Of a DNA stretch of 64,000 nucleotides, positions 25,450 through 35,395 are shown piece after piece (position 1 is the first letter of the stretch; each line of letters starts with the position of its first letter). The position numbers and the translations under genes are program-made. The stretch spans positions 1 through 64,000 of the forward strand of contig JALJEE010000715.1 of assembly GCA_023231475.1 (NCBI GenBank), given 5' to 3'. Source of the DNA: Seison nebaliae. Lineage: Eukaryota > Rotifera > Pararotatoria > Seisonacea > Seisonidae. The notes beneath the pieces were generated by a model. The model was not told where the DNA came from. It saw only the letters and a program-made list of their open reading frames with translations, and did not search any database.

Positions 25450-26210
25450 ATGAGTTATCTTCAAACAACTAACGAAGATGAAAAATTAGCAGAAGCGAAT
25501 AATTTGATAGATAACCCTCCTCCCTATTGCGCAATAGGCGAACCTGATTATCGTCGCAGTACTCCTAATCTTACACCTCAGTATCCTATCACTGCTGGTC
25601 CGACACTTTATCAATCGAATCCATCTATCGTTTATCCTGCAGCAACATTTCCGTTATATCAACAAACAATCCCCACAACGATTTATGTGAATCAAAATGT
25701 TGGCACGAATTCGATTGTCGGAATGAAATCACCACATTGTATTCCTACATTAGAAACGGTGACAAAAAGACATGAAATCGTGTTTGGAGGAATCAATACC
25801 GGTAATGAATTTTCAATAAGTTTACAACAAGGAAATTCTTTAAGTCCTCAAAATACCCCGCTTAATATTAGTGTAAATTTAAACACACGTAAATTTTCAA
25901 TGAACACTTGTGTGAACGGTCAGTGGGGGAGGTCTCTTGTTCAAAAAAGATGTTTCATTTTACAGCCGAATTCAAAACGTTTTCTTATTAAAATTGTTTG
26001 TCGTCGACATATGTTTAAAGTTTTCATTTTGACTCCACAACATTTATTCCAATTCTTTTTTAGATCATGTTTAATGGGAAACATATCATGAACTATTATT
26101 ATCGTCAACCATTGGCATATATTAATCATTTAATGGTTAAAGGAGATTGTGTGACTGATGTTCTAAATGTTCGATATACATATCATTATTATGGTTGTCA
26201 GATAGTTTAA
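25450..26210 (+). CDS. Galectin-like protein A, sugar-binding residues eroded
   Basis: Two exons, 25450-26019 and 26064-26210, are joined across a 44-nt GTTTTC...TTTAG intron in phase 0, giving 238 residues. The N-terminal half (about 1-100) is Pro/Tyr/Thr-rich and disordered. The C-terminal half is a galectin domain: the beta-strand pattern around LNISVNLNTRKF, GQWGRSLVQKR, RFLIKIVCRRHMFK, then FNGKHIMNYYYR and INHLMVKGDC. The canonical H-x-N-P-R motif reads N-L-N-T-R and the W-x-x-E-x-R motif lacks the Glu, so beta-galactoside binding is doubtful. It shares the exact intron position with galectin B at 27858, which indicates a tandem duplication. No signal peptide is seen, as is normal for galectins. 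Start chosen at the first ATG in frame. Confidence 0.82.
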
Positions 26211-27857
26211 TCGAATAATATCAATATGAATCGGACGAATAGCAATGATCTTATTTTGCGATTATCATCCCAATATCATTCTAAAAGGAAAATGACATTT
26301 GCCCAATCATTCCACATTGTCAAACAATTTTAAGAAAATTTTCATACAACTAAATAATATGCACTCACTATCATAGTCCAAATAATATTTATTTGAATTG
26401 AAGTTTTGTTATTTTAATTTATGTTAACCTTTCTTACATACGATTTACATTTACCATATGAAATGAAAAATATTATAAACAAAAGAACATTCATCATTAT
26501 GAAAAATTAAAAATTTATTCCTAATAAAATTGTTCTTCCAAAAGTGTCATCATTAGGGAAATATTCTTTTAAACTTAAGCAATAACCCAAACTTGCAAAA
26601 CAGCACATATACATGTGATGTAATTGGAACTAGTTTAATATAAGTTTTAATTATCAATAATTTAGTAATCGACATAATGTTCTCGGATAACCATTCTTAA
26701 CAATTTCCCCTAATTTATGATCTCATGATATAATTGGTATATAATAAGAAACTGTGATAAATAATGCTGTTAATTAACAGAATTTAGACCTCATCGAATT
26801 TCCGAGATTGAGATCCTGTAGTTTAAATTTCCTATCATTTCGACACTTGATAATTAATTTATCTCCAATAATGAAACTGGACAATTTTTTTCTCACTTGA
26901 TTGAAGAATTGATAACTCATTTTGCTCGATAGATTTATTTATTAGTTGCAAGTTGCAAATCAAATTTCCCTCGAATTCAGCTTAATGACTTGGTGATCGA
27001 ACGAGAGTTGTAAACCGAGTTATTATTTGAAATATCCCTACTTCATCTGATGACTAAAGCAAGAGGAATATTTCATCAAAAAGAAACCACCCCTGAGCTG
27101 CCATTCAATGATTAATCAAATGAACTTAATAACTGTAAGCATTCGATAATACTCAATACATTAATCGACCAGGACTCCCTCGATCAACGGATAAAATCTC
27201 ATTGATATCGATTACGACAAAAAAATTGTCAGTTGTTTCTTATTTAATCTGATGGGAATTTTTAATAAATAAATGATAATATTACTTTCAATAATGATTA
27301 AGTTATAGAAATATGATGTTATACAGTCTATAACACCTCTTCAGTTCGGCTGTTTTTTCTTCAATCATTTTTTCACCTATGTTTTATTCTAGGGAGTGCC
27401 ATGCATTACTTTGAACATTGATATGATATATCTATCAACTTAACTAATTTTCCTGAATATTGTTCTTTCGTTCGTTCCGAACATGCTGATATTCCAGTAT
27501 TGGAAATGTTCATGGATATAATGGAAGAGTGAAACACGAATCGTAAATATTCCAGGAATATATAGTAATATTAAAATTAGAATAATTTGTGAAATAATAA
27601 GTGAAGCGACTCTTATCATTAAACAAATGGAAATAATTTTAATGAATCATTTTATACATCGAAATATGTTAAGTCTCAACATTCAGTTGGCGAATGTAAT
27701 TTACCAAAGTAAACAAATAACAATTTTAAAAGATTGCTTCATATTACGTCGTTATAAAAGAAAAATATTTCAATAAGGAATAAAGAATATTGAATTATAA
27801 AAAATTGTAAATTTATTTTAGTTTATTGAATTATTGTATAAAGATAAATATTATACT
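26211..27857. other. Spacer between the two galectin genes
   Basis: AT-rich, with no coding frame of note. It contains the diverged retroposon-like tail at about 27160-27285, listed separately. Confidence 0.5.
27160..27285 (+). mobile_element. Retroposon-like 3' tail, copy 2 (diverged)
   Basis: A CTCCCTCGATCAA segment, a spacer, then CTGATGGGAATTTTTAATAA and an AAATGATAAT tail, in the same order as copy 1 at 2930-3060. The hairpin bases are mutated, so this is an older copy. No protein-coding part remains. Confidence 0.45.
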
Positions 27858-28591
27858 ATGAATCCAAATTACCCTAATTCGATGTATCCCAACGTTCCCG
27901 GTGGTTATCCACAACAAGGTGGTTATCCTCAACAAGGTGGTTATCCTCAACAAGGCGGTTATCCTCAACAAGGCGGTTATCCTCAACAAGGCGGCTATCC
28001 ACCTCAATCGGGAGGTGCTACTTATGCACCAAATATGGCACAACAACAAGCCGCTGCTCCCCCATATCCTTCACCGATGGGTACTGCGGGAATGATCACA
28101 GGAATAGGAACACCTTATTGTACACCGATTGCTGGTGGAATGATACCTGGACGAATTGTTATATTTCGTGGTGTTGTAACAAATGATTCATTTTCCGTTA
28201 ATCTACAAGGAGGATATTGTTTGGAACCGAACAATGTTTATCTTCATATAAATCCACGAATTAGCGAACGAGAAGTCGTTTTGAATTCTGCAATTCAAGG
28301 TAACTGGGCCAACGAAGAAAGAAGTAATCGACGATTAAGATTGACTGCTGGTGAGCCATTTGAGTTGAGAATATTATGTAAAAAATATTACTTTAAAGTT
28401 CCTTTATTATTCTTTCTTCAATTCTTATCTTAACTCCATTCTTTTAGATTGGATTGAATGATCATCATATCGCTAACTTCCGTCATCGAGCTTCTTATCA
28501 AGCCATCGATCATGTGTTGGTAAGAGGAGATTGTACAATCGAATATCTTCAAGTACATTATACGGAAGAAGAATCATGTTCAATACAATAA
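27858..28591 (+). CDS. Galectin-like protein B, chimera type with GYPQQ repeats
   Basis: Exons 27858-28397 and 28448-28591 join in phase 0 across a 50-nt intron (GTTCCT...TTTAG) to give 227 residues. Residues 15-50 are six tandem copies of GGYPQQ or a close variant, followed by a Pro/Gly/Ala-rich linker, then one galectin domain. All key sugar-contact positions are present: His130-x-Asn132-Pro-Arg134, Asn143, and Trp150-x-x-Glu153-x-Arg155. Exon 2 supplies NFRHRASYQAIDHVLVRGDC. The plan resembles vertebrate galectin-3 (collagen-like repeat plus one domain), but independent origin is likely. Known role of the family: binding beta-galactosides on glycoproteins outside or inside cells. An upstream TTG in frame was rejected in favour of the ATG, which starts MNPNYPNSM. 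Confidence 0.9.
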
Positions 28592-29020
28592 AAATCATAT
28601 AAATATATGTTATAAGTAAAATATTGGATTTTATTTAATATTAAACTGATTGAATTTGAATTTACACCTCCATTATAAGAATATCTTGAAAATATTTTGA
28701 AAACATTAAAGATTTGAGTTTCTCTTGTCTACCACAATTATAATACAGAACGTTAATGTCACTTCTGTTATTGGTTATTCCACCGTTATTACAAGACCTC
28801 AACCTGATGAAATCGAAACTTAGAGAAAGCCATCGAATTAGGTTGCCAATACTTCAGAAATCGGTCAACCGTCCTGTTTAGCTTTCTCTTAAGAGATTTG
28901 AGGAAGAAGTTATAAAAATTAAATTTAACCTGGGCCATTTTCTCAGTAACTTCGGAAGTGAGTCCTAAAATTATATAAAATGAAACCTGAAAAAAACTTA
29001 TACCGAGTAATATGCTTTGA
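28592..29020. other. Spacer with possible exon fragments
   Basis: A short open stretch on the plus strand near 28757-28828 ends in a stop and could be an exon remnant. It cannot be joined to anything. Nothing else is supported. Confidence 0.3.
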
Positions 29021-29450
29021 ATGATATATATATTATTAACTATATTAACGACAGGAAGGCCCAAGGAAGGTGGACTTCACGCCCACTCGACGATGATCAG
29101 ACAAAGATCACATTACCACCTGAGTTCTGGTGTGGAAATATTTCATGTAGAAAGCGGTCATACAGGAATTGTCCAATGTACAAATATGACACTGAAGAAT
29201 ATACATTATTTGGGTTAAGTTTTATAAAAGCCTTAACTATGCATCTGGGATGAAATTAGATGAATTGAAAAATGAAAATTTAGAAAATTCAACCGTGAAG
29301 GAAGAAGCATTTAATATGGCTTTTCGCTATGTGATGAATCGGTTACAAGGATATAATGTAACTGAAACAATAGAAAAATGCATAATAAATTTAATTGAAG
29401 AAATGGTGACGACAGAAACCGTATTGAATTTCAAATATCTTTACAATTGA
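29021..29450 (+). CDS. Unknown small, possibly secreted protein (two-exon model, frame uncertain)
   Basis: The model joins 29021-29213 to 29260-29450 across a 46-nt intron (GTTAAG...ATTAG), giving 127 residues. It opens with a short hydrophobic run (MIYILLTILTT) that may be a weak signal peptide. Exon 2 is clearly coding-like, with alternating charged and aliphatic residues (FNMAFRYVMNRLQGYNV). In the first exon a second frame is also open and is Cys-bearing (WCGNISCRKRSYRNC), so either frame could be the real one, with an upstream exon ending near 29054. No family is recognised. It sits in a plus-strand run of small secreted-type genes. Confidence 0.35.
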
Positions 29451-29584
29451 CAGCATTTTACAAAATCAATTTTCCCTAAATAACCATTGTAAGTAAAATG
29501 TTTCTACATTCTGTTGCATTAGTTAGAACATTCAATTTGAAGTGGTAGTATATCGATATATTGATTATATACTATTATAATAAT

Positions 29585-29910
29585 AAGATTATACCGGTAG
29601 AAAATGTGAAAGAATTCCTTAATTCTGTTAACTTACAATTGAAAACCATTCGGGAACGAACTGTTTGGCAACATGTTTATAACGATGCGAATTTATTAAA
29701 AAACTGTTAATTTTAAATTTCTTTATCAAAATATATTTTCACGGGAGGGATTTGTTGATATACAAAGTTGAAGTTGAAGAAGTCGAAGATGATTTAGAAT
29801 TAACTCAAGATGGTGATTTGGAGTTCACGCAGATTATGAAATCGATTACCATCCGAATTATCAAAAGAATTTTCATCCCATCTTATTATTTACAAAGATT
29901 CAATTGGTGA
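29585..29910 (+). pseudogene. Coding-like fragments of an unresolved small gene
   Basis: Two open stretches read like protein (ENVKEFLNSVNLQLKTIRER and VEVEEVEDDLELTQDGDLEF), but they do not join in frame across any GTT...AG pair I could find, and neither has a good start. It could be a decayed gene or a real one with a boundary I have missed. Confidence 0.25.
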
Positions 29911-30166
29911 GTATGTGTCTTTGAGTAGGAGCAAAAACCTGGTGTAATACTTTTTGGCTTAATTTTATTTTATTTTTCCTACTTACATAATTTTTTGAAT
30001 TCAACGGTTGGTGTACTATCAAACGGGACCGTGTATCATCCCTTTGTTAGGTATAAATTCATTTCTTTAATCAATTGTAGTTTAATTAACTGCATACGTA
30101 TAACACCAATCTGAGAAATTGACATAAAAGAATATCATATCAGGGATAAAAACAAATACACCATGG

Positions 30167-30174
30167 TATAAAAG
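30167..30174 (+). promoter_or_regulatory. Probable TATA box of the Met/Gly-rich secreted protein gene
   Basis: TATAAAAG lies 37-44 bases before the ATG at 30211. If the usual 25-30 bp spacing to the start site holds, the 5' leader would be only about 10-20 nt. Confidence 0.45.
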
Positions 30175-30210
30175 AATATTCTATTTCCAGAGTTCCATAC
30201 AATATTAAAC

Positions 30211-30573
30211 ATGAAAACTACAATTATAATTCTCTTGCTTACATTCACATTGGCTTACGGAAAATCGGCATTTAAAAATTTTTCGCCATTGAGATTCTTT
30301 AGTAAAAATGGAGGAAATGGACAATCTGGTGATATGCCAATGATGGGAGGTATGGGCGGTATGAGTGGCCAAGGAGGAATGGGCGGTATGAGTGGTCCAG
30401 GAAGTATGAGAGGTATGGGAGGTATGAGTGGTCCAGGAGGAATGGGAGGTATGAGTGGTCCAGGAGGTATGAATGGTATGGAAGGTATGAGTGGTCCAGG
30501 GGGAATGGGTGGTCAAGGAGAAATGGGAGATATGGGTGATATGGAAGGTTTGTTGGGAGGTCCCGAATTCTGA
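30211..30573 (+). CDS. Secreted Met/Gly-rich repeat protein
   Basis: An intronless frame of 120 residues. Residues 1-17 (MKTTIIILLLTFTLAYG) form a clear signal peptide. After a short basic segment, about residues 40-115 are imperfect repeats built from GGM, GMSGPGGM and GMGGM, with Met in almost a fifth of positions, and the chain ends acidic (GEMGDMGDMEG). There is no Cys. Such low-complexity Gly-rich secreted chains are found in cuticle, mucus, silk, adhesive or egg-coat materials. Which applies here cannot be told. A TATA box lies just upstream, and the neighbours on the same strand are other small secreted-type genes and galectins. Confidence 0.8.
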   Translation: MKTTIIILLLTFTLAYGKSAFKNFSPLRFFSKNGGNGQSGDMPMMGGMGGMSGQGGMGGMSGPGSMRGMGGMSGPGGMGGMSGPGGMNGMEGMSGPGGMGGQGEMGDMGDMEGLLGGPEF

Positions 30574-31750
30574 ATGGGAATGTTCCCTGAATGGGCCCAG
30601 GTGCAAAGGAGTAAATTAAACTAGAGATATAAATATACATAAGATTTTAATTTAAAATCTTATGTAGAGAATTTTCTTATGCAGAAAAATAAACTATTAG
30701 AAATTTAAAATTTTTAAATTTCTAATTGATTTGATGTGTAGTTATTAATTTTATCAAAATAATCATGAAATTTTTAATTCAATAAAGTTCTACATCTTAT
30801 TTATCTAATTCCAATATTAGTTCCAAATATTATGATACGTATTAAAAAAAAACAGAAGCTTCATTGGTTTAAAATTATCATCACTTCTACGTAAACGTCG
30901 AGATCAACAATGAATCTCAAATGCTGGGAGAATAAAACTGTTTTTCATCGACCATCTTTAACTATAAGTAAGGTACTGCTTTTAAATTTTAACTGCTATT
31001 AATGTTGAATTTTATTTTACCATGTGCAATCAATGTTAAAATTAGTGCTGTTCACACGAACACGAACAAAAATTGACGGTTCTCGAATAGAATTGTGACA
31101 TCTCGTTTTTGAAAAACAGTTTGACACGAACAAGATACATTGTTATTGGTAATGGAGACTATTGGTAATTCGTGAGTGGGAAGTTCATCAAGAAAGGGCG
31201 AATAGACACAATTTTGGTCAATGTTTGTCATTAATTACAATGTAAGAGTTGCTTTGAAAGGGTTATAAGAAGACTCAATAAAAAGAAGCTTATTGAGAAA
31301 TATCTCATTCGTCTTGCCCCACATGACGGTAACCAATGTATAACGATAGTTACAGATGCTGTTACTTTCCCCTCCGAGTTACTTTCACCCCGAAAAAAAA
31401 AAGAGAATTGAACACATAAATAAAAATTTAAGTGGTTTATACTTACATTGTTATTTTCTTATAATTATCGGTATCAGATTTATTGGAAAGAGAATTTAAT
31501 ACTCTTTCAAATGAATATAATTTCATCTCAAAAAATTAAATATTAATTTAAAAATTTTAAGAAAGAATTTCAGTTTTTTTTTGATTTTTTTTCAAAAAAT
31601 TCAATTTGTATTTTATAACCTCTCCATAAAGTTCTACGTGTGGATGAGATTCTTACCAGATGTTTTATAATAGTCTGAAATGGACTAACAAGTTAGATGT
31701 TATTATTAAGATTTTTCCTTCAACTATTCTGTCTCAACAAAAAATTAAAA
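30574..31750. other. Spacer, no gene seen
   Basis: AT-rich. A patch at about 31030-31380 is less AT-rich and may be old mobile DNA, but I recognise no motif in it. Confidence 0.4.
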
Positions 31751-32502
31751 ATGAAAATTCTGATAATTTTTTCTGTTTTCATTGGCACAATAATTGCTAA
31801 AGTTTTATAATTTATCTCCTTATTGAACTGAAAAATACAAATTATCAAAAAGGATTTGTTATCTCTAAGCATTAAGGAGGTGGAAAAGATTTTTGATCAC
31901 ATCAAATTTGAAGATTTACCTTATGCCGTTCAACAAGAAATTACTAATATAAAATCCATCAATTCTTTAAGTCGTGGAGATACTTCGTTATTATCATACT
32001 AACAACTACTCTTCTTAATCTTCCTTAGAAATTACTGTTGTGGTCAACTAGTCCATCTCAATGACAGTCACAAAATTGTCATTGAACATTTATATCATAT
32101 GGAACACTTGACCGTATTGAGATATATGAATGTGAAAATTGGTCATGAATCTTGTGGATTTTTAGGTATGACAAGTTGTACTCGTTACTCAATAAGAACT
32201 CAGTTAAATTATTAATTTTTAATTTCTTCTAATGATTTTTGTTGAAGTGTCGAATCGCAAACTGTATCGAAACATAAACCATTTTCAAGTTTTGCTGATT
32301 GTGACAAGAAAATATGTTGTGAAGGTTATATCAATCTGTTTCACACTTGCATGAGTTAGTAAACAAAGAAATTTAATTATTTTAATTTATTTTTAAAAAA
32401 TTTATATTATTTTCAGCTTATGCAGAACTTTTGTCCAATCCAGCGTTAGTGAAATATGCTCAGGAACATATAAACGATTTTAGTGGAATAAAATCCATTT
32501 AA
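31751..32502 (+). CDS. Secreted cysteine-rich protein of unknown family (five exons)
   Basis: Exons 31751-31801, 31853-31986, 32029-32202, 32248-32354 and 32417-32502 join cleanly, with consistent phases 0, 2, 2 and 1, to give 183 residues. Exon 1 is exactly a signal peptide (MKILIIFSVFIGTIIAK). The mature chain starts with an amphipathic helix-like segment (SLSIKEVEKIFDHIKFEDL), then carries eight cysteines in the pattern CC...C...C...C-x4-CC...C, and ends in another helix-like segment. No known domain is recognised. Introns are 51, 42, 45 and 62 nt, all with GTT donors. Two acceptors are AAG. The stop lies 22 bases from the stop of the convergent bHLH gene. Because each exon is short, simple ORF calling misses this gene. 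The third donor was chosen because only it restores frame to the Cys-bearing exon. Confidence 0.7.
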
Positions 32503-32524
32503 ATTTTTTATTAGAATAAAAACT

Positions 32525-33775
32525 CTATTTTTTTAAACGTCTTCGTTTTCGTTTAGGTAAGGGTGGAATTAATCGACCATCAATCGGTAACGGATCACCA
32601 CCATTCATTTTGAGTATATCTGTTAAAATATTGATATATTGTATTGCCAATTTCAATGTAGCTATCTTGCTCAATTTGGGCAAAGTTGCATTGTTAGTTT
32701 GTTCGACTATCAGTGAATTATCGTGTTTACATTTCAGTTTGACTATTTGAGAATATTTTATAACATTCTCACTCAAACTGATATCGTCATTGTCTGTATC
32801 AGAAGAAAGTTCATCACTTTTCCCTTCGCTACAATTAGAAACGATTTCTGCGCATTTCACCGTTTTGTCGCAATTAACATCGTTACTTTTCGTTATTGTT
32901 ATAATTATGATCGGTCGTTCTAAATATTGATAATTCCTCAATTTTTGACAAGGCGTCTCACATTTATTAATCGATCCAATTACTTGTTCATACAAACGTC
33001 TCCAGAAACGTTTTTCATAAATTTTTTGTTTTTTCAAAATTTTCTCTTCCTCTTTCTTCAATTTCTCTAATAAATTACTCATATTATTTTTCGTGGGGAA
33101 ATGGAGTGGTATTTGTTCATTTTGACATTTGGGCACTTTATTTCTGGATTGTGTGACGATTGTATGTGTATCATTATAGACAGAACTGAGATATTGATTA
33201 ATCGATTCTGCTGATGGTTCATCAGCTTTCCGTTTTTGAACTGTTTCGTTGATTGTTGTGAAAGGAATTGGTAAGGAAAAGTTACTCGTGGGTGCGACGA
33301 TTGGAGTGAAGATATTATTTCCATCTTGACAATTCATCAAAGGCATTGAGGATAATTGGGGGAAATAATACGGTGAAACATAAGAAAGTCTTTCCAAATT
33401 ATTGAATTGTGTATCGATGGAATGTTGTAATTGGAACAACTCTTCATTTAATCGATTATTCTGCCAATTATTGTAAACGTTCAATTCGTCATTTGTTGCC
33501 GATTTGGGTTTCGGTCCATAATAGAAATTTGTATTAACAGCACCGCCACAATTGTAGTTATAAGCTGAGCGTAATGGACGTGGAACGATTAACCTTAACT
33601 TATCGAATGCTTCGTTCAAAGCTTTCATTCGGGTAGTACAACGACTATTTAATGATTCTGGAGTCATTTCAATAGAATCGTCGTTCATCGAAGGCATTTG
33701 AAGAACATTCATAAAAGAAAAATTATTTTTCGAACAATTGAAAGTCGATGGATAATGTAGATTATAAAACATCAT
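32525..33775 (-). CDS. bHLH-type protein with helix 1 and helix 2 separated by about 300 residues
   Basis: An uninterrupted 416-residue frame. Residues 43-65 match the basic region plus helix 1 of the neurogenic/FERD3L/twist-like class (RMKALNEAFDKLRLIVP). Residues 366-388 match helix 2 (PKLSKIATLKLAIQYINILT). In normal bHLH proteins these are joined by a loop of 5-20 residues; here about 300 residues intervene. They are polar, with a Lys/Glu-rich segment near the middle and an acidic Ser/Asp segment. The basic region is also eroded: where the family has N-x-R-E-R-x-R-M this has N-S-R-C-T-T-R-M, so the DNA-contacting Glu is gone. The C-terminus is a strong nuclear-localisation run (PKRKRRRLKK). 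Normal family role: dimerise and bind E-boxes. This one may act as a dominant-negative partner or have a changed role. A large intron in place of the loop cannot be fully excluded, but I found no frame-keeping GT...AG pair at the helix edges. Confidence 0.8.
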   Translation of the reverse strand: MMFYNLHYPSTFNCSKNNFSFMNVLQMPSMNDDSIEMTPESLNSRCTTRMKALNEAFDKLRLIVPRPLRSAYNYNCGGAVNTNFYYGPKPKSATNDELNVYNNWQNNRLNEELFQLQHSIDTQFNNLERLSYVSPYYFPQLSSMPLMNCQDGNNIFTPIVAPTSNFSLPIPFTTINETVQKRKADEPSAESINQYLSSVYNDTHTIVTQSRNKVPKCQNEQIPLHFPTKNNMSNLLEKLKKEEEKILKKQKIYEKRFWRRLYEQVIGSINKCETPCQKLRNYQYLERPIIIITITKSNDVNCDKTVKCAEIVSNCSEGKSDELSSDTDNDDISLSENVIKYSQIVKLKCKHDNSLIVEQTNNATLPKLSKIATLKLAIQYINILTDILKMNGGDPLPIDGRLIPPLPKRKRRRLKK

Positions 33776-34782
33776 TTCTACTTCATTAGAGAGATCTGGT
33801 GATGAACATGGAAACTAATTGATAAAGTAAACATTTTCTTTAAAGTTTCTGGGGAAATCTCTACCCGAATTAAGGCAGTTCACTCCAGATACATTTCACT
33901 CTTCACTTCTCCTCATAGTCAACGGTTATCCCGCTAATCGCATAGAGCACAATTATCCAATAATTACATTCCACCTAAATCAATTTCCTTTCTTACTTCC
34001 TCCTCTCATTGAGCATTTTTTAATCAAATTAATTTTTGATTAAAATTGATCTTGTCCATTACGATGGTTATGAAGATACGACCATTTCCATTTATTTCTA
34101 ATCAATTATTAGTTAATTAAGTTTAATAATCATTTTTTTGGTTAATAAAATTTTATAAATGAAAATGTTTATTATTCACAGTATAGGTTTAACAAAGTTT
34201 TATCAAGCACAACACAATGCTCCTCATTTCTTCATAGAAATAAAAAACAATTTTGAATGGCAAAGTCAATATATAGTTTTAATCTAAAAATTGTAATGGA
34301 TCTTTTATGGATAAAGATTGTTGGCATATATTTGTAATCCAATCAGATTATTTAAAGTTATAAGTAAAGTGGAATACTGGACAAAAAGTAGTAATTAATT
34401 TAATTATTTATTATAAAATTCTTTCTTTATCCCGACGGGAATTTTAAATAAATAATAATAATAATAAAATCAAATTTGCTCGGGGTAAATTAAAAAGAAA
34501 ATAAGATAGATAATAATATAATAGGAGTTGATGAATATATAATATGCAATGAGGAAAAAGGAGAACAATAAAATATTAAAATAAAATAATATAGTTCTTC
34601 TTAAAATCTTCTTAAAAAATTAATTAAAAATTATGTTTTCCCGAAGTGCTTAAGCTCAATATATCTCTACTATTAATTGATTCATCGAGTTTTTGAGAGA
34701 TGATGGTAAAAGTGAAGAGGAGAAGAATGAATCTGAAGCTTTTGACGTCAAACTTCATTTCTGCTTGTTGTATTAGAAAATA
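33776..34782. other. Divergent spacer with a retroposon tail
   Basis: Spacer between the 5' ends of the bHLH gene and NDUFB2. It contains the third retroposon-like tail, listed separately. No coding frame is seen. Confidence 0.5.
34424..34470 (+). mobile_element. Retroposon-like 3' tail, copy 3
   Basis: Twenty-six bases at 34424-34449 are identical to 3013-3038, including the TCCCGACGGGA hairpin, followed by an ATAATAATAATAAT tail. Upstream sequence is not shared with copy 1, which fits a strongly 5'-truncated insertion. Confidence 0.6.
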
Positions 34783-35141
34783 ATGAGTTTCCGGCATGTT
34801 GGACGACGTCTTCTGTCGACGGCAACAGAAGCAACCGTCAAACCGAAGAGAAATATGTTGGCAAAATATTTCGATTTACCAGATAAACCGTTAGTATGAA
34901 TTCTGATGGATTGCTCTCAAATTTATTCAATTGAAGTGTTAAATATCGAGATATGCGAATGAAGAAAGTACCGGCCGACAAATTTTTAGGTCGTGCCGGA
35001 ATGACGATAATGTGGGCGTGGATCTTTTATCATTGTATGGAATATCCAGAAATGATTCTCGGTCATAAATCACCTCCAGATCCGACATTGTGGACTAACG
35101 AAGAATTAGGAATTCCGCAATTACCTGAACATATCAAATAA
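34783..35141 (+). CDS. NDUFB2: NADH:ubiquinone oxidoreductase subunit B2 (complex I accessory subunit)
   Basis: Exons 34783-34889 and 34937-35141 join in phase 2 across a 47-nt intron (GTTAGT...TGAAG), giving 103 residues, the normal length. The N-terminus (MSFRHVGRRLLSTATEA) is a mitochondrial targeting sequence. After it come KYRDMRMKKVPADKFLGRAG, one transmembrane segment (MTIMWAWIFYHCMEYPEMIL) and the family signature GHKSPPDPTLWTNEELGIP. Known role: a small single-pass subunit of the membrane arm of respiratory complex I in the inner mitochondrial membrane. The downstream frame alone would give only 62 residues. The first exon is needed for the targeting peptide. Confidence 0.93.
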
Positions 35142-35284
35142 TTTAGACACAATTTTAGATTTGGATTGAGAATGTTCAAAATTTCTAATTCGAACAGACG
35201 AATTTTAATAAATTTATTATTTGGGTTGAAATTTCTATGAATATTCTCATCAGAATTTTTAATGTTTTCCAAAAAACGAAAATT

Positions 35285-35390
35285 TAAGGAATTTAAAATT
35301 TTAGGAGAAATTTTAGAAATTTAAAATTTTGTGAGAAAATTTTTGAAATTTAAAATTTTGGGAGAAAATTTTTGAAATTTGAATTTTTCC
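35285..35390. repeat. Three tandem copies of an AT-rich unit of about 30 bp
   Basis: Units built from AAATTTAAAATTTTG and GGAGAAAATTTTTG repeat about three times between the stop codons of NDUFB2 and the convergent gene at 35396. It may form part of the 3' ends of both transcripts. Confidence 0.75.
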
Positions 35391-35395
35391 ATTTT

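Noticed and set aside
28789-29064. 91-codon minus-strand frame
   Set aside because: It overlaps the plus-strand candidate gene and shows no domain. The hydrophobic start is a by-product of AT-rich sequence.
32590-33600. A 900-nt intron inside the bHLH gene that would restore a normal loop
   Set aside because: I found no GTT donor just after helix 1 and AG acceptor just before helix 2 that keep the frame, and the intervening sequence is fully open and protein-like. Not excluded until transcripts are seen.
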